From: Bactrocera neohumeralis
Lineage: Eukaryota; Arthropoda; Insecta; Diptera; Tephritidae
DNA length: 64,000 bases
Direction: 5' to 3'
NCBI RefSeq assembly: GCF_024586455.1
Contig: NC_065919.1
Location: 17,726,017-17,790,016, forward strand
Shown here: in pieces, positions 1 through 11,515 of the stretch
Numbering within the stretch: position 1 is the stretch's first letter
Layout of the letters: every line of letters starts with the position of its first letter
Notes under the pieces: model-generated
The model's input: the letters and a program-made list of their open reading frames with translations, nothing else
What the model was told of the DNA's origin: nothing
Database searches by the model: none
Translations under genes and position numbers: made by a program

Positions 1-684
1 CTATATCTCTGAACTAGATACTCAGAAATTCAAACACCAAACAGATTGCGGTAAAGTAATGTTGAATCTAGTAATTAGTCGAAAATATAAGCAAAATATT
101 TTTTTTTTTTTGACAAAATGGCGGTTATTCAAATAAAAAAAACTGATTTTTGACCAAAATTTCGGATTTAAAAATTAAATTTTATAAAAAAAAATATTTA
201 TTGATTAAAACAAATTTATATTAATTAGTAAAAAATATTTTATTATGTTTGACTTTTTTATTTGAATATGACCTGTAAATAAAATTACAAACAGACTAGG
301 AAACTAATGGAGCTGGCTACTTAGGCTTTCGTCCGAACTAAAAAATATGGTTAAAAAGCTCGTGTTAAAATTTAAGACTAAACGGTGTATTCGTTTTCGA
401 CTAATGTTTGGACTTTGAAAACACAATTTTGAGAAAAACGCGTTTAACGTTTGGCCTTTCATTATCAAACACTCTGAAACGCCTTTCCAAATTATCGTGT
501 AACTTCAGAAATATTCACTGGAACGATATAAAATTTGCTGTGTGTATTCTTAAATATACATAAGAAAGAAATTAACAAAAAATTTAAAGTTTTTTTTGAA
601 AATTCTTTAGTGTATATAATGCCTTAGTAGGATAGTAGCAGTCTCACAAAAGTCAAATATCCGCTAAAACTTGCAAAAAAAAAC
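1..684. other. AT-rich sequence without a recognised gene
   Basis: Long A and T runs dominate, for example around 101-112. No frame stays open for a useful length and no terminal repeat pair was found. It may be old transposon sequence, but nothing identifies it. Confidence 0.5.
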
Positions 685-1020
685 TGGTTGGAGTGGGATC
701 ACTCCGTTTATATTTACCCGAAATAGTCCATCCATTTTCGAGATATCACACTGAAATTTTGCGCACTTTCTTTGCTCTCAAGGAAGCTGCTTATTTGTCG
801 GCACTGCTAAAAAAGCACCTTTACTAGATATAGCTACAATACAAACTGATCGATTAAGTGGAAATTCTTGTATGGAAAACTTGTTTTTTTGCCGAGATAT
901 ATTCAAGAAATTTTGCATGTATTATTCCTGCAGACAATGCCATAGTCTCCAAACAGATTGTTCAGAACGGAATACTATATGCTGTAGCTTCCATATGTAT
1001 AAAGTGGACTATTGAAATCC
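685..1020 (-). repeat. Hairpin-family dispersed repeat, partial copy (154-bp module family)
   Basis: In reverse orientation this matches the module seen at 17564-18028 and 39028-39300. Shared phrases on the + strand are 'cttgtatggaaaact' near 868, a degenerate 'catatagctgccatacaaa', and 'attgttcagaacgg' near 957. About one module is present, together with flanking text around 'gagtgggatcactccg'. Neither terminal hairpin nor the GTCY core is visible, so the copy is truncated or decayed. The family assignment rests on cross-comparison inside this window. Confidence 0.6.
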
Positions 1021-3009
1021 TCTTTCTTATTGAGTAATTTAAATTCGTTTTGGAACTTGTTTATATAAATAAAATGTTTTTTCTATGACGCAAATCTTTG
1101 GCCGGCTACGTTTTCGGTTAACTTATACAAATAATTGTATAAGAATTGCACCTGTGAAGAGAATCAAGCTTCAGTACTGTCGAAGGTAAATAAATTTTTT
1201 TGTCATATTTCGTTTTCTCTCTTTTATACCCTTTTTCACTTTCTTGCTTATTCTCAAACCTCAGTTTTCTTCACGCGCTCTATCTCTCTCTAGCACTCTC
1301 TTTATAGTTACTATAATACACTCTCCGAACTTCAGCTTCAGCATCCAAAGCTTAATCCGATCGTACAGTGCCCACAATTTCGCACCCGCCTCTAACTTCG
1401 AACGCAACATTCCCACTGACCCGTTTATATGTACATTCCGTAAATAAGTGCAACACATTTTTGGTTTCCTTTTATATTATGTATGTATATGCGCAGCAGC
1501 TGAGCAAAAATTGCCAACGGCTGTTTGTGAAAGTTGAAAAATCCACAAGTGACCCGAGTATAAATTTACTCTTTCTGATTTTTTCTCACATACAAGTACG
1601 CCGTACCGGACTTTTTCCCATAAATTGCAATCATAAATGCCAACGACTCGGCGACGAGCCAAAGTCACTTGTAGTGTATATATATGCATGCATGTATGTA
1701 TGTGTGCGTGAGCTTGTATGTGTCACACTAAGCTTAGTGGTGTTCACATGAGCGCACTATATAGATGTGGATATATGAAATATATATATTTGTATATGTA
1801 GTTAAATATAACTGAAAGCGTTGTGACCCAAAAGGATTTGATGCGCTTAAGGTTGACTCATTTGGCATTATGGACATGTGAGGCTTGTGCTAACGCCAAC
1901 GTCTTAAGCGCCAGATTTAACTTATAATAAAAGAGAGTATATATACATATGTACATATATATACTTATACTCGCTAAATCTCACATTTCTATATATATGT
2001 TTGTTCATATGAGCACAGATACACACACTGCCATAAAATGTTATGCCAGCTTACCAGTTCATCCCTTAACACATTCTACGTCAAACCCTTACCGAGTAGC
2101 CGTCCATAACTTTCATAGCATATTCTCAGGTGGCTAACATATTTAAGTCAAGATTTGAATTTTCCAGCAGACATTATGTTATTACTCTTAACATTTTTTT
2201 TTTTGACCACACATATACCATTACACAAGTATCCACACTTTTGGTTCCATCTGTTACCCGTATAACGGCACATATCTTATTTTAAGCGCCTGGCAAATAT
2301 TTATTGAACAAACGACAACGAAGCCACAGGTTTATTTGACAAGCCAAGGAAGGCCACTTATAATGACCCAAACCGTTTGACTGAGCACACACAAGTGGCC
2401 AAGTTGGTGTACACTTACGCCTACACACACACATATACACGCCCATACCGTATCATGATATTCCATATGCGTGATTGAGCTTTTAAAATTATTACTTTTC
2501 ATCATTTTTCAATCTTTATGATGCATTATCCCTTTCCTCCACCCACATGTTTACGGCTGTGGGAAATTTTAATACTCTTTATTGTTGTTGACTTTGCAAT
2601 CGCCTATATTTTGGTTGATTGCCATCCATTTCATTTGTCAACTGTCAAGAAGCCATAAATTTCCATTTTCGTAGTTTGAGTGTAAACAACCGTTAGTCAG
2701 TGTGCATAGCACAAGTGATTGGATTGCTTAGACCAGGGAAGTTAGGAAAGAAACTAAATGCTTTTGTTTGCACTAAAAAATCGCTTGATAAGTAGGCGAT
2801 ATGGAAAGTGATACATCAGTGAAGAAGACAGGGAAAATTAGTAAAATTTAGAGATCTGTTTTCCAAGCTAATTTTCATATTGTCCGGTTTTTCCTTGTTC
2901 CTACAATTGATTCTACTTACTCTTTCTTTACATGTGTTTCTTCTCCTCCTTAGTCTTCAGATTATTGATTGGTGAAGGTTTTGGGAAAATTTATAATATA
3001 ATTTAACAA
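1021..3009. other. Intergenic or intronic DNA, no gene seen
   Basis: Contains short TA- and CA-rich microsatellites (1675-1710, 1935-2000, 2423-2440). The longest frames, 127 and 70 codons, overlap on opposite strands and resemble nothing known. Confidence 0.5.
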
Positions 3010-4690
3010 GATGGTTTCACCTCGTCTTTCTCCATATAGCTTTGGCAAAGAGCGTCCCACAGAAAACTGAGCCGCACCGCGTGAAAACCTTTTCAACAGT
3101 GTGCAGTCAGAACACCTATAATGGTGGCGAGATTGGATTTGCTAAAAGCCAGTAGTTCGGATGATCTCTTCTGTTTAACATACGGGCCAGAAAGATATCG
3201 CAGCCACACAAGTTGACGAGCTCTTGCTGAGCTCACTGGAGGTACAATGGTTCAACACCAGAACACAAGCAGACATTGTAGGACCAACTCAACTCTGATT
3301 GTGGGAAAATAAGTAAAGGCAGGCCTAGACAGCTCACCAGTTTTTTTTTTTTTCTTCTTCATATAAGTTTTAAGTTGAAAGAAGCTTGAAGATATTGATT
3401 CTTGACTAGTTTTGAGCGCACAGTCCGCGAGCTCAAAGCCAGTATAGCCGCCCCGCTGTCGGAGTGAACGCTCACCTCTCTGAAGTAGGTTGCAATCTTT
3501 AGCAGTAAATCTGCTGCAGCTTTGATTGCAGCTACCTCCGCTTGAAAAATGATACAGTGGTCCGGCGATCTGAAACTAGAGTTGATGGAGAGCTCCCGAC
3601 AGAAGACTCCACCATCTACTTTCCCCCTTCACTTTGATCCATCTGTGAAAAAGCTCACTGCACCCGCCCTCCAACGGTTTCTCTCCATCCACAAATCGCT
3701 CGCACGTGTGTGAGCCGATAAGACACGCTCAGAAGAAACTGCTGCGGTGCATTGATCAAGGTAGGAAAGAATGCAATCGAAGCAGTGAAGAGTTTAAGTG
3801 TTTTAATACTCGGAGCCTCTCATACACCCAGGTTTCCTAAGTCTAATAGCACACTTCGCCGCCAAGCACCTACCAGTAATGTTCACAGATATAACGTGCA
3901 GAATGGCATTTAGTGACATCTTCTAGTTTTTGGAGCACCACAGATGCCGATGAAATATATGTATGGATGTTCCAGGAGCCTTCGATGAGCAACCACTCCA
4001 TAAATCAATACTGGCTTAACTGTGGTTTCATAGAGTCAGAGCATGACTTTTGGTGAGAGGCCCCAACTTTTTCCATTTGCTCCTATACAACAACATAAAG
4101 CGGCAGATGGCGCTTCCATGAGAGCTTCGTATCAATATAATACATGAAGCTCCAAGTAGTTCGTCCGCTCCACCAATTGGAGAACAGACTCTCCAAACGA
4201 GGTGAGAATAAAGTCAGGGATTTTAGATCTCCTATTAAATAAAACTAACTCAGTTTTATTTGGATTTCTGGTTAATCCATTTCTCTCTGCCCACTTGGTA
4301 CCCTTGGATAAAATTCAGACGGTGTTCAGAAATTTTTCTTTACCAAAAGAGTCTGGTTTCTAAAATTTTTTCGAAAAGTCGTTATCAGTAGGGTCCAGAG
4401 CAAGAGGGTAAAGACGGCACCTTATTTACTTTCCAAACTGTCCGTGTACTTCCCCACTCCACTAGAATCGTTCTGTCGCAAAGTAAATTATTGATAATAT
4501 GCTTGAAATTAGCTTCGATCCCAAACTTATTAAGAGCTCCAATAATCACCTCCGACCAGACGTTGTTGAAGGCCCCTTCAATATCAAGAAAGGTACACAC
4601 AGCAAAGTCTTTATGTATAGAATGCACTCTTTGTGATATCTGCATTTTCGGCGATTCAAATCCTTCTAGTCTCCAAATGGTTGAAGTAGC
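3010..4690 (-). mobile_element. Degenerate non-LTR retrotransposon with RNase H domain (LOA/R1/I-like)
   Basis: Reading the minus strand, 4645-4385 encodes part of a reverse transcriptase with the motif-A stretch LDIEGAFNNV (about 4590-4555), where the first catalytic aspartate lies. Further 3' comes a piece of an RNase H domain with its acidic residues in order: TDGSK (about 3649-3631), FQAEVAAI (about 3548-3526) and SDSGAAILAL (near 3470). A weak tail peptide follows at 3300-3050. The coding sequence is broken by stops and frameshifts, and the YADD part of the RT is missing, so this is a dead, internally deleted copy. RT plus C-terminal RNase H is known from the I, LOA and R1 groups; I cannot choose between them. 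No poly(A) tail or target-site duplication was found. Confidence 0.75.
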
Positions 4691-6655
4691 ACGAATTGAT
4701 CATGCACCATTCATAACCTAACTTTTTTTCTCACAATGGATCCATTTTTTAAACCATGAACACATTTGGAAAATTAATAAATGTGATTAAAAAAGTCCAT
4801 AGCTATCAAGGTTCGACACCAACTCATAATGTACAACCCCAGATTGTTTATTGAAATACTTGGCAGTATGCCTTATAAAGCGACCGATGTTAAAATAAAA
4901 TTTATTTCGAAATCTAGCAACTTTTTTCTCATTAAAAAAGCATCGGTATTCCAAAAAATACTTTTAGAATTCTTGTCGAAAGTCATTAGATATCTGCCGT
5001 TACGTGCTAACTGTAACCAAACTAATTCCGTTAAATCTTAACATTCTATTCAAGTGTTTCCACTCATTCTGCGGGGAAGCAACCTAAAACGTGTCTACAA
5101 CGCGACAGAGCACCAAAAAGCATGCCCCGCCTTCGCACATTTTTACTTAGAAATATTAGTGCATATATATATATATATATATATATTTAGAAACATGCGA
5201 AGTTCGGCTGCTTCGAAAACTTTTTTCACACTTCGACGCGTATCAACAAGAAATGCGTCTGCTTTGTTGTTGCCTTCGCTTGCGCTAGTTGTTTTTGTCA
5301 TATCCGCAGCAAGGCAAGTCACAGTCTTCCAGCTATGCACTCTTTCACTTCCTTTTCGTCGCTTCCTGCCGTCGTTCCGCTCTACGCTTGAGTTCAGGTA
5401 ACAACCCAATTTTTGTTTTGCAATTTTTTTATTCCTTTATTTTCATTTTGCTTCTGCCACTTCACTGCCAGCTGTTTGCGTTGCAACGACTTTTGTGTGG
5501 TGCTTTTCTTACGTTTACTTCTTTGTATTATCTTTGCTATTTTCGACTCTGCGTTTTGGTCATGTCTTTGCTCAGCTCCCAACGGTAAATATAAATTAAT
5601 TTCGAGCAACATTTTGTTTTTTTTTTTTAACTTTTCAGCATCCATTTACATTTTAGTCGGTATTACAAAGTAACTACGCTGTCGCTCTACCTTTGGCACA
5701 AGTTTTTGAGACGCTTCTACTCATGAATATGCATGCATTCACACATACACACACACATGCATATATATATATGCATAAATGTGTGCAGCATATGCAAATG
5801 CTGGCAAACGCTCCGGGCTGCATTGTGCATAATGCTTTTTCGCTAATGAAATTCGTTGCGAAAGCCAGTTGAGTGCTGCTTGGCTGTTTGCTCAACTCTA
5901 CAGGGTGGCCAAGTAGCCGAAATACTCTCTGTGCCCAATGCAACACTATGTGTCACAACCTCAAAGTAGTCATGTTATAGCTTGCAGATAATATACATAT
6001 GTTAACGTATATATTTAGTACTAAGTAAATATAGTATATATGTGTGTATGTGTGTGACAGCTTCCCTTGCACTTACGAGTACATTATCCAGTCCCGCGAG
6101 AACGTTTGTTGTTTTCATTACCATTTTGTTGTCCTTTCACCGGCGACCTTGCCACAAACAAGCAAATTTTGCATCTCTACCATTTTTGTATAATTTATAT
6201 TAAACCGAATGGCAAAGGACAACGCGCGCAAGTTGGAGCGCTATACATTTTCGTATTCTATACAAACGTATATCAACATACATATGTAAATAAACGACGC
6301 AACGTAGACCATTGGTTAGTTTTGCATACATAACTTGCCACAGAATAGCAAGAACATGTTGCAAATACGAGGGTGGTCTAAAAATAGTCGAAAAGCAATT
6401 GAAAAAATTAACCCAGAAGAGGTTAATATTTGAAGTCTTATACATAATATATAGATGTGCCTGGAAACAGCCTAAAAGCCGCATAACATCAGTGGCAACA
6501 GACACTGCTAATTCTTGCCAAATAATTTTCATACTTGGAGATAACAATATACCAAATGTGCAGTCAATGTAGAAAACTTAAACCTTGAAATCAATGAAGC
6601 GAAAAATTAGTGTGAAAACTAGCACGCGAAATATCTAGGCGCTGAATTCAACTGA
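4691..6655. other. No gene seen; microsatellites only
   Basis: Frames up to 115 codons exist but overlap each other on opposite strands and have low-complexity translations. The stretch holds (AT)n at 5163-5186 and CA/TA repeats at 5742-5780. Confidence 0.5.
5163..5186. repeat. (AT)12 microsatellite
   Basis: Twelve uninterrupted AT units. Confidence 0.95.
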
Positions 6656-7690
6656 TTTCGTAGACAAAAAGGGTAAATTGAAAAGTCCCCACTTTTTGGA
6701 AAAATTATTTTTGTAGCGTTTTTTTATTATAGCGACCCTCCAAATTTCCAATACCATTCTTATAGTAAGATTTGTCCTTTGCTTCAAAATAGGCTTCAGT
6801 TTCAACGATCACTTTTTCTTTCGACGAACATTTTTTTCACAGCCAGCATTTTTTTGAGATCTGAGAACAGAAAATAGTCACTGGGTCCAGAAAAGCCCAA
6901 TTCGTGCCTTTTTGTCTTCGTTTTCACTGACTTGTTGCAATGTTTTATTGAAACAACACTCTCTTTTTCTTCAAATTCGGCTGTGTTTCGGTGATTTCGT
7001 CCTGATTTTCGTCCGTCAAACGGTCCAATAATGCTATGTAATCAAGGTAGTCAATGAAAATTATTCCATGCGCATCCCAAAATACAGACGCCATAAACTT
7101 GCCAGGCGACTGTTTCGTCGTTTTTCAAAGAACAAAGAAAGATCTTCGGGAACGGATTCATCGTGTGCAGTCCACACGAAGGACTGTCGATTGAAATTCG
7201 GGAACCATGAAATGGTGGACCATGTTGCATCAATTGTTACATATTGACGCAAAAACTCGAGTTTACTACACTTGAACATCCTCAAACACTGCCCCGAATC
7301 ATCAACTCGTCGTTGGTTTGGTGAGCTCGCGTGGCACTCACTTAGCACAGAGCTTTCTCAAACCGAAACATTCGTCAATGATATTTACTACCAGTGTCTG
7401 CTTAGTCAAACATCCTCAGTTTAGCATCCCAAACTATTTTGTCAAACCTGAAATTTTGCCTCGTTGAAACTTAGCAAACCTTTTTTTTTAATTCGTCAAT
7501 GAGTATGATGTGACACAAAATTTCCGCTGACAGTATTTTTTTTAAGAGTCAAACGAAATCCTCAGTTTATGGGCATCCCAAACTATTTTGAGAACTTTTC
7601 TGATTTCAGGCACCCACTATAATTGTCGTTTTCGTTGCTCATTTTGCCTCGAATTGAAATTAGTAGAACCATCTAGTTTTTGTTTGCAAA
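6656..7690 (-). mobile_element. Mariner element, irritans-like, transposase relic
   Basis: The minus strand encodes a decayed mariner transposase. From the N-terminal side: a WVPHELT-type motif read as K-stop-VPREL, with the tryptophan codon now TGA (7340-7338 on +); then RVDDSGQCLRMFK; then FLRQYVTIDATW, which holds the first catalytic D (about 7255-7215); then, in another frame, GKFMASVFWDAHGIIFIDYL (about 7105-7050); and the C-terminal FLFSDLKKMLA block with an ETEAYFEAKDKSYY-like stretch (about 6880-6760). The HDNAP block with the second D is missing. IDYL and this motif order are typical of the irritans subfamily. Several frameshifts are needed, so it is non-functional. The 5' part contains a diverged tandem duplication at 7368-7671. 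Clear terminal inverted repeats were not found. Confidence 0.8.
7368..7671. repeat. Diverged tandem duplication inside the mariner relic
   Basis: Two units begin 'attcgtcaatga' at about 7368 and 7491. They share, in order, 'agtcaaac', 'cctcagttta', 'catcccaaactatttt', 'ttttgcctcg' and a closing 'aacc'. The second unit is longer through insertions. It looks like a local duplication that predates much of the decay. Confidence 0.65.
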
Positions 7691-8021
7691 TAGTGCATTC
7701 AGATTTTGTAAATCAGCTTCTACAACTCAAATCCGCAATGAAATTCACAATAGTTTCATAAATTTATTTTTTTTTGTAAACTAAACTTTTAGTGAGCAAA
7801 ATATTTTGCAAAAATATACATAAGACAACAATCCGCATTATTATTATGATTGTCATTTGAGAACAATGCCTTTAAACTACAGCTTCATTATTGATGTGGA
7901 TACCGTGTGAGAGCAGAAAAATGGTGAAAACCCTTGAGATATAACAAAAGCATATTTTCCAATATCTGAACGCCGTTTTCAATGAAATTACAAAAATTAT
8001 TAGCGGTATAACACCTTTATA
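7691..8021. other. No gene seen
   Basis: AT-rich spacer between two mariner relics. No open frame or paired repeat was recognised. Confidence 0.5.
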
Positions 8022-8575
8022 TCTCTGTGATCAAATTGAAAGGTGATTTTTTTTTTTTTCTGTAAGTTCGCAGTATTGTTAATGACATCTATGCTAAGTT
8101 TCACGTCAAAATATTCATTAGTACTTGTATTTTAGATACGCGTCGTTTGGTGAGGCTCTAAAAGTGAATTCGTCGATTTGTACTATGTCTGAATTTATTG
8201 AACAAAGAAGTGCTATAATGCACCATCTCATACTGCATTGGTTATTCGTGATCATTATCGTGCCGCAACCACGGCATTCGCCTGATTTACCCTCGTGTAA
8301 CTTCTGGCTATTCAGCAAATTCACATGACCACTCCGAGGACTCCATTTTGACTCAATTGAGGATATTAAAGCTGAATCGAAGAAGGCTCTGATGGCCATC
8401 ACGACGGAGAATTTCCCAAGTGTTATGATGACTGGAAAATTCGTTGTCATAAGTGTATTGCAGCTGGAGGGGATTACTTCAAAGGAGATGTAGTACGAGT
8501 ATATGGGAATGTTGTCATATACTATTTGTCTCATGGTATTCTGCGCTAATTTATGTACTTGCCATAGCATAGAAC
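8022..8575 (+). mobile_element. Mariner group A element, internally deleted
   Basis: It starts after a TA with a terminal repeat, 'tctctgtgatcaaattgaaa', closely related to the ends of the 18099-18278 insert. The transposase N-terminus follows (MSEFIEQRSAI, from about 8185). The text then jumps to the C-terminal third: RHSPDLPSCNFWLFSKF (about 8270-8325), then an IEDIKAESKKALMAI-like stretch (8357-8402), then a frameshifted LQLEGITSKEM-like end (8450-8490). The DNA-binding domain and the first two catalytic aspartates are deleted. No matching right terminal repeat is seen, so the 3' end is lost. A longer relative lies at 46460-47235. Confidence 0.8.
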
Positions 8576-9440
8576 TCTTGTTGCCTAGATATTAGCGCCT
8601 ACTTAAAAACGGTTTTTTAACAAGCAACCTATTTAAGTTATATATAAAGCGTTTGTCGCTTTCGTTGTAGATGACTTCGGAGTAAACGGAACTTAATTCA
8701 AAGGTATTCTATCTAGTACATAGCTCAGCTAAACATCGACCTAATTCATATAGCATATGTGTTATAACTTTTCTTTAACGTTTTTTGTATAGTCTTTGAA
8801 TGAATTGAAACTCAGTGGCCACATATTCATTCCACCCTATTATTTCTATGCTTATTACTAATACTACCCAAAGCGAAGCATTTACATAATAACATAGTTA
8901 CAACTAAATTTGGTTGATACACGACGAAAGACAATTTGCATTTCCTTCTTGTATGTTATGTATATGGTGATATACGCAAATACTTCATTACAGACATATG
9001 CATTTGTACAATACATACAAATGTATACGAGTATATTACGAATACACAGTGCAAGCCAAGGTTAGTGGCGACTTTTGAGAGTCATTCGAAAGTGGACTTA
9101 CCGAGCATCTATCCGCGTGTATTGTTATAAAACTTGCATTGCCGGCCATGCATTTTGAACGTATATACAAGTATAACCGTATCATTTTGTTTTGGTCGCC
9201 TCTTGCGGTGATTTGCTTGCAAATGAGCTTGGCTTGGTGCTTACACTTCGCCGTAAACACACTTGCGGGCATACCAAGTTATATATTTACATCTCAGGCC
9301 TGGGTTAGTGAAGTACTGGACAATACACCAATTATGCAAACTGAAGTTGGTATGGCTGGTTTCTATTCAGCAAGTATTTAAAACGTTAAAATAAAACATA
9401 AAAGCTTGGCTGAGAGATTTCACTATTGCTCTTAACTTGT
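8576..9440. other. No gene seen
   Basis: Frames of 64-80 codons overlap on opposite strands at 8936-9381 and show no recognisable domain. The stretch is otherwise AT-rich single-copy-looking sequence. Confidence 0.45.
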
Positions 9441-9486
9441 TCGGCTATAACCGTAAGCGGTGTCTACACCAATAAAGAAGAAGAAC
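9441..9486 (+). mobile_element. 3' terminal tip of an RTE-like non-LTR retrotransposon
   Basis: The segment reads 'cggctataaccgtaagcggt' and ends in AATAAAGAAGAAGAA. The reverse complement of 29538-29585 has the same text and the same AATAAA(GAA)n ending. Non-LTR elements usually insert with 5' truncation, so a 46-bp 3' tip is plausible. It is in + orientation, whereas the larger RTE pieces here are on the minus strand. Confidence 0.65.
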
Positions 9487-10559
9487 TGGCGTTCGTCCAT
9501 TACTATTTATTTGCAATAATTCAAAATTAGTTAATCAGTTCTGGTAAGTCTTCCTCCTCAAAACCAAAAATGTAAAGTAATCGCACCTGCAGCCATATTT
9601 AGTTTCTTTATATGAGGTATGAGTTTTAGTAAAGAACTTCTTGGCTTCTGGTAATTGTCACTATATTTATTCGGTCAGTCAGTGTCTTCTCGCAACCATT
9701 TAGCTACGTTCTGAGTTTCACCTACTATGTGTGATTTCTTCTGTTGCATATGCACGAAGGCAGGTTGGAGCAGATCTTATCATTAAATTTACCTTCAGGA
9801 TAGCAGACCACTATAATATTCTTTAAATAGAAGTAGCTGCAGTTTAAGTTAGTGGTAGAAGTACTGCTTCGAAGTAGCTTCAATCAGAAAGGTGTGCATT
9901 AAATCCAACTGCCTACGGCATTACTTGCTTTGCTGACCACCGCTCTGGCAAGAAGTGTCTGACCTCACTAACATAGCATCAAATTCCTTCGATATCAAAT
10001 GGGTTTGGGTGCCTGATGCAAAGCTGATGTGCTCATAACATAGCACATTCTTTCCCCAATTTAGTCAGTCTTTCATATTTTTAGCACTAGCTCTGTGGAC
10101 CTTGTGTGAGCTCAGTAAGCATTAGTTAATAACCAACTCTGGTCATATTTTTCGCTATCAAAGTGGAACGTAAGCGCTCTATTGAATTACTTGCTCTTAG
10201 CATCTTACCGCTATGATAGTGCAACTCACTACTCACTAGACATTGTCTTATTGCATATCACGTCGTTCATCTTCCACTGTCCAACTTTTGCTGGATTAAA
10301 TTTTCAGTATCACGGTAGTCAAATCTTCTACAATGACTGAAATTGATACAGCCGCCTCAAAGCGCTTTTTAATATATAGTCAGTATTAAGACGTTTCTAG
10401 CAGTCTAAGTGGGAACATTCGTGACTCTGCGAATATCAGTCTGATTATTCAACCTAACTTAAAGTGTGATATTTGGTTGCTAATGAAAGCCCTATAAATT
10501 TCTTCCTTAGAGACAAACACCAAAGTATTTAACTGGTGACAATTCTATACAATTTTATG
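9487..10559. other. No gene recognised
   Basis: About 1.1 kb without an open frame above 60 codons. I looked for copia-like or gypsy-like protein motifs in all frames and saw none that held up. Confidence 0.4.
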
Positions 10560-11515
10560 GGAAATAGTTTAGGCTTCCCTAAATTATTTTGTAAAGTGAC
10601 AAAATACGGATTGAAAATGTTCAGAAGGCAGTGAAGAAAATATAGCAGCCGTAGCTGAGAAAGTACACGAAGACCGTGGAGTGTGGGTTCGGCGTCGTTC
10701 GCATCAACTCGGACTGACATATATGACGACTTGGCACACCTTACGTTAAGATCTTAAATTGAAAGCGTACAAAATGCAACTTGAACTTGAAATACTACAG
10801 CAAAAACTAAAGTCCCTCGATCTTCCCAACCAACATCGCTGGGCTCTTGAAAAGTTCCATGAAGATTTGACGTTTTCTAGCCAAATTTCGTGCAGTGATG
10901 AAGCCCATTTCTGGCTAAAGGAATACGTAGATAACCAAAATTGCCGCATGTGGGACGAAGAGCCCAACCTAAAGAAATTCAAGAGCTATTTTATCTAAAA
11001 AATTTTTATCTAAAAAACAACGGTTTGATGTGGCTTGTGGGCCAGTGGAATCATCGGTCCATATTTCCACAAAAATCATGGCGTTGCGAACATAACTGTC
11101 AACGGCAACCATCATCGCGGCATGATAAGGGACTATTTTATGTCTGAAATTGAATCTCGGCGACATTTAGTATCAGCAACACCATAGTATTAATCACACA
11201 TCGCAACGATCAATGGGCTTGTTGAGAGAACGCTTCGGTGAGCAATTAATTTCAAGATTTGGGCCGGTCGATTGGCCACTAAGATCGTATAATCTTACAC
11301 CGTTAGAATTTCTGTGGGAATATCTAAAGTCTAAAGTCTATGTGGACAATCCCGTTTCGATTCAGGGATTCGAGCAAACCATCACGAGTGTCATTCGGCA
11401 GTTACCAGTCGAAATGCTCAAACTAGTCATCAAGAATTGGACTCAACGGATGGACCTTCTGTGACATAGCCGCGGCCGACATCTGAAACAAATGTATCAA
11501 ACTTCTATCTAGGGC
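10560..11515 (+). mobile_element. D,D41D-type Tc1/mariner element, transposase relic (group D1)
   Basis: The + strand encodes most of a transposase relic. In order: ENIAAVAEKVHED then VRRRSHQLGLTYMTTWHTLR (about 10630-10745), then LKAYKMQLE, then SCSDEAHFWL with the first catalytic D (about 10892-10920), a NQNCRMWDEE block, frameshifted sequence, and a 3' frame from 11213 reading LLRERFGEQLISRFGPVDWP. The third acidic position is TPLEF instead of TPLDF. The copy ends in LPVEMLKLVIKNWTQRMDLL just before 11464. The second catalytic D (QQDGA block) is scrambled near 11180. Stops and frameshifts make it a pseudogene. Related copies are at 40085-40745 and, inverted, 52505-53350. Confidence 0.8.

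Noticed and set aside
9487..10559. Possible copia-type or other retroelement coding text
   Set aside because: Scattered peptide resemblances in three frames were no better than expected for AT-rich DNA.
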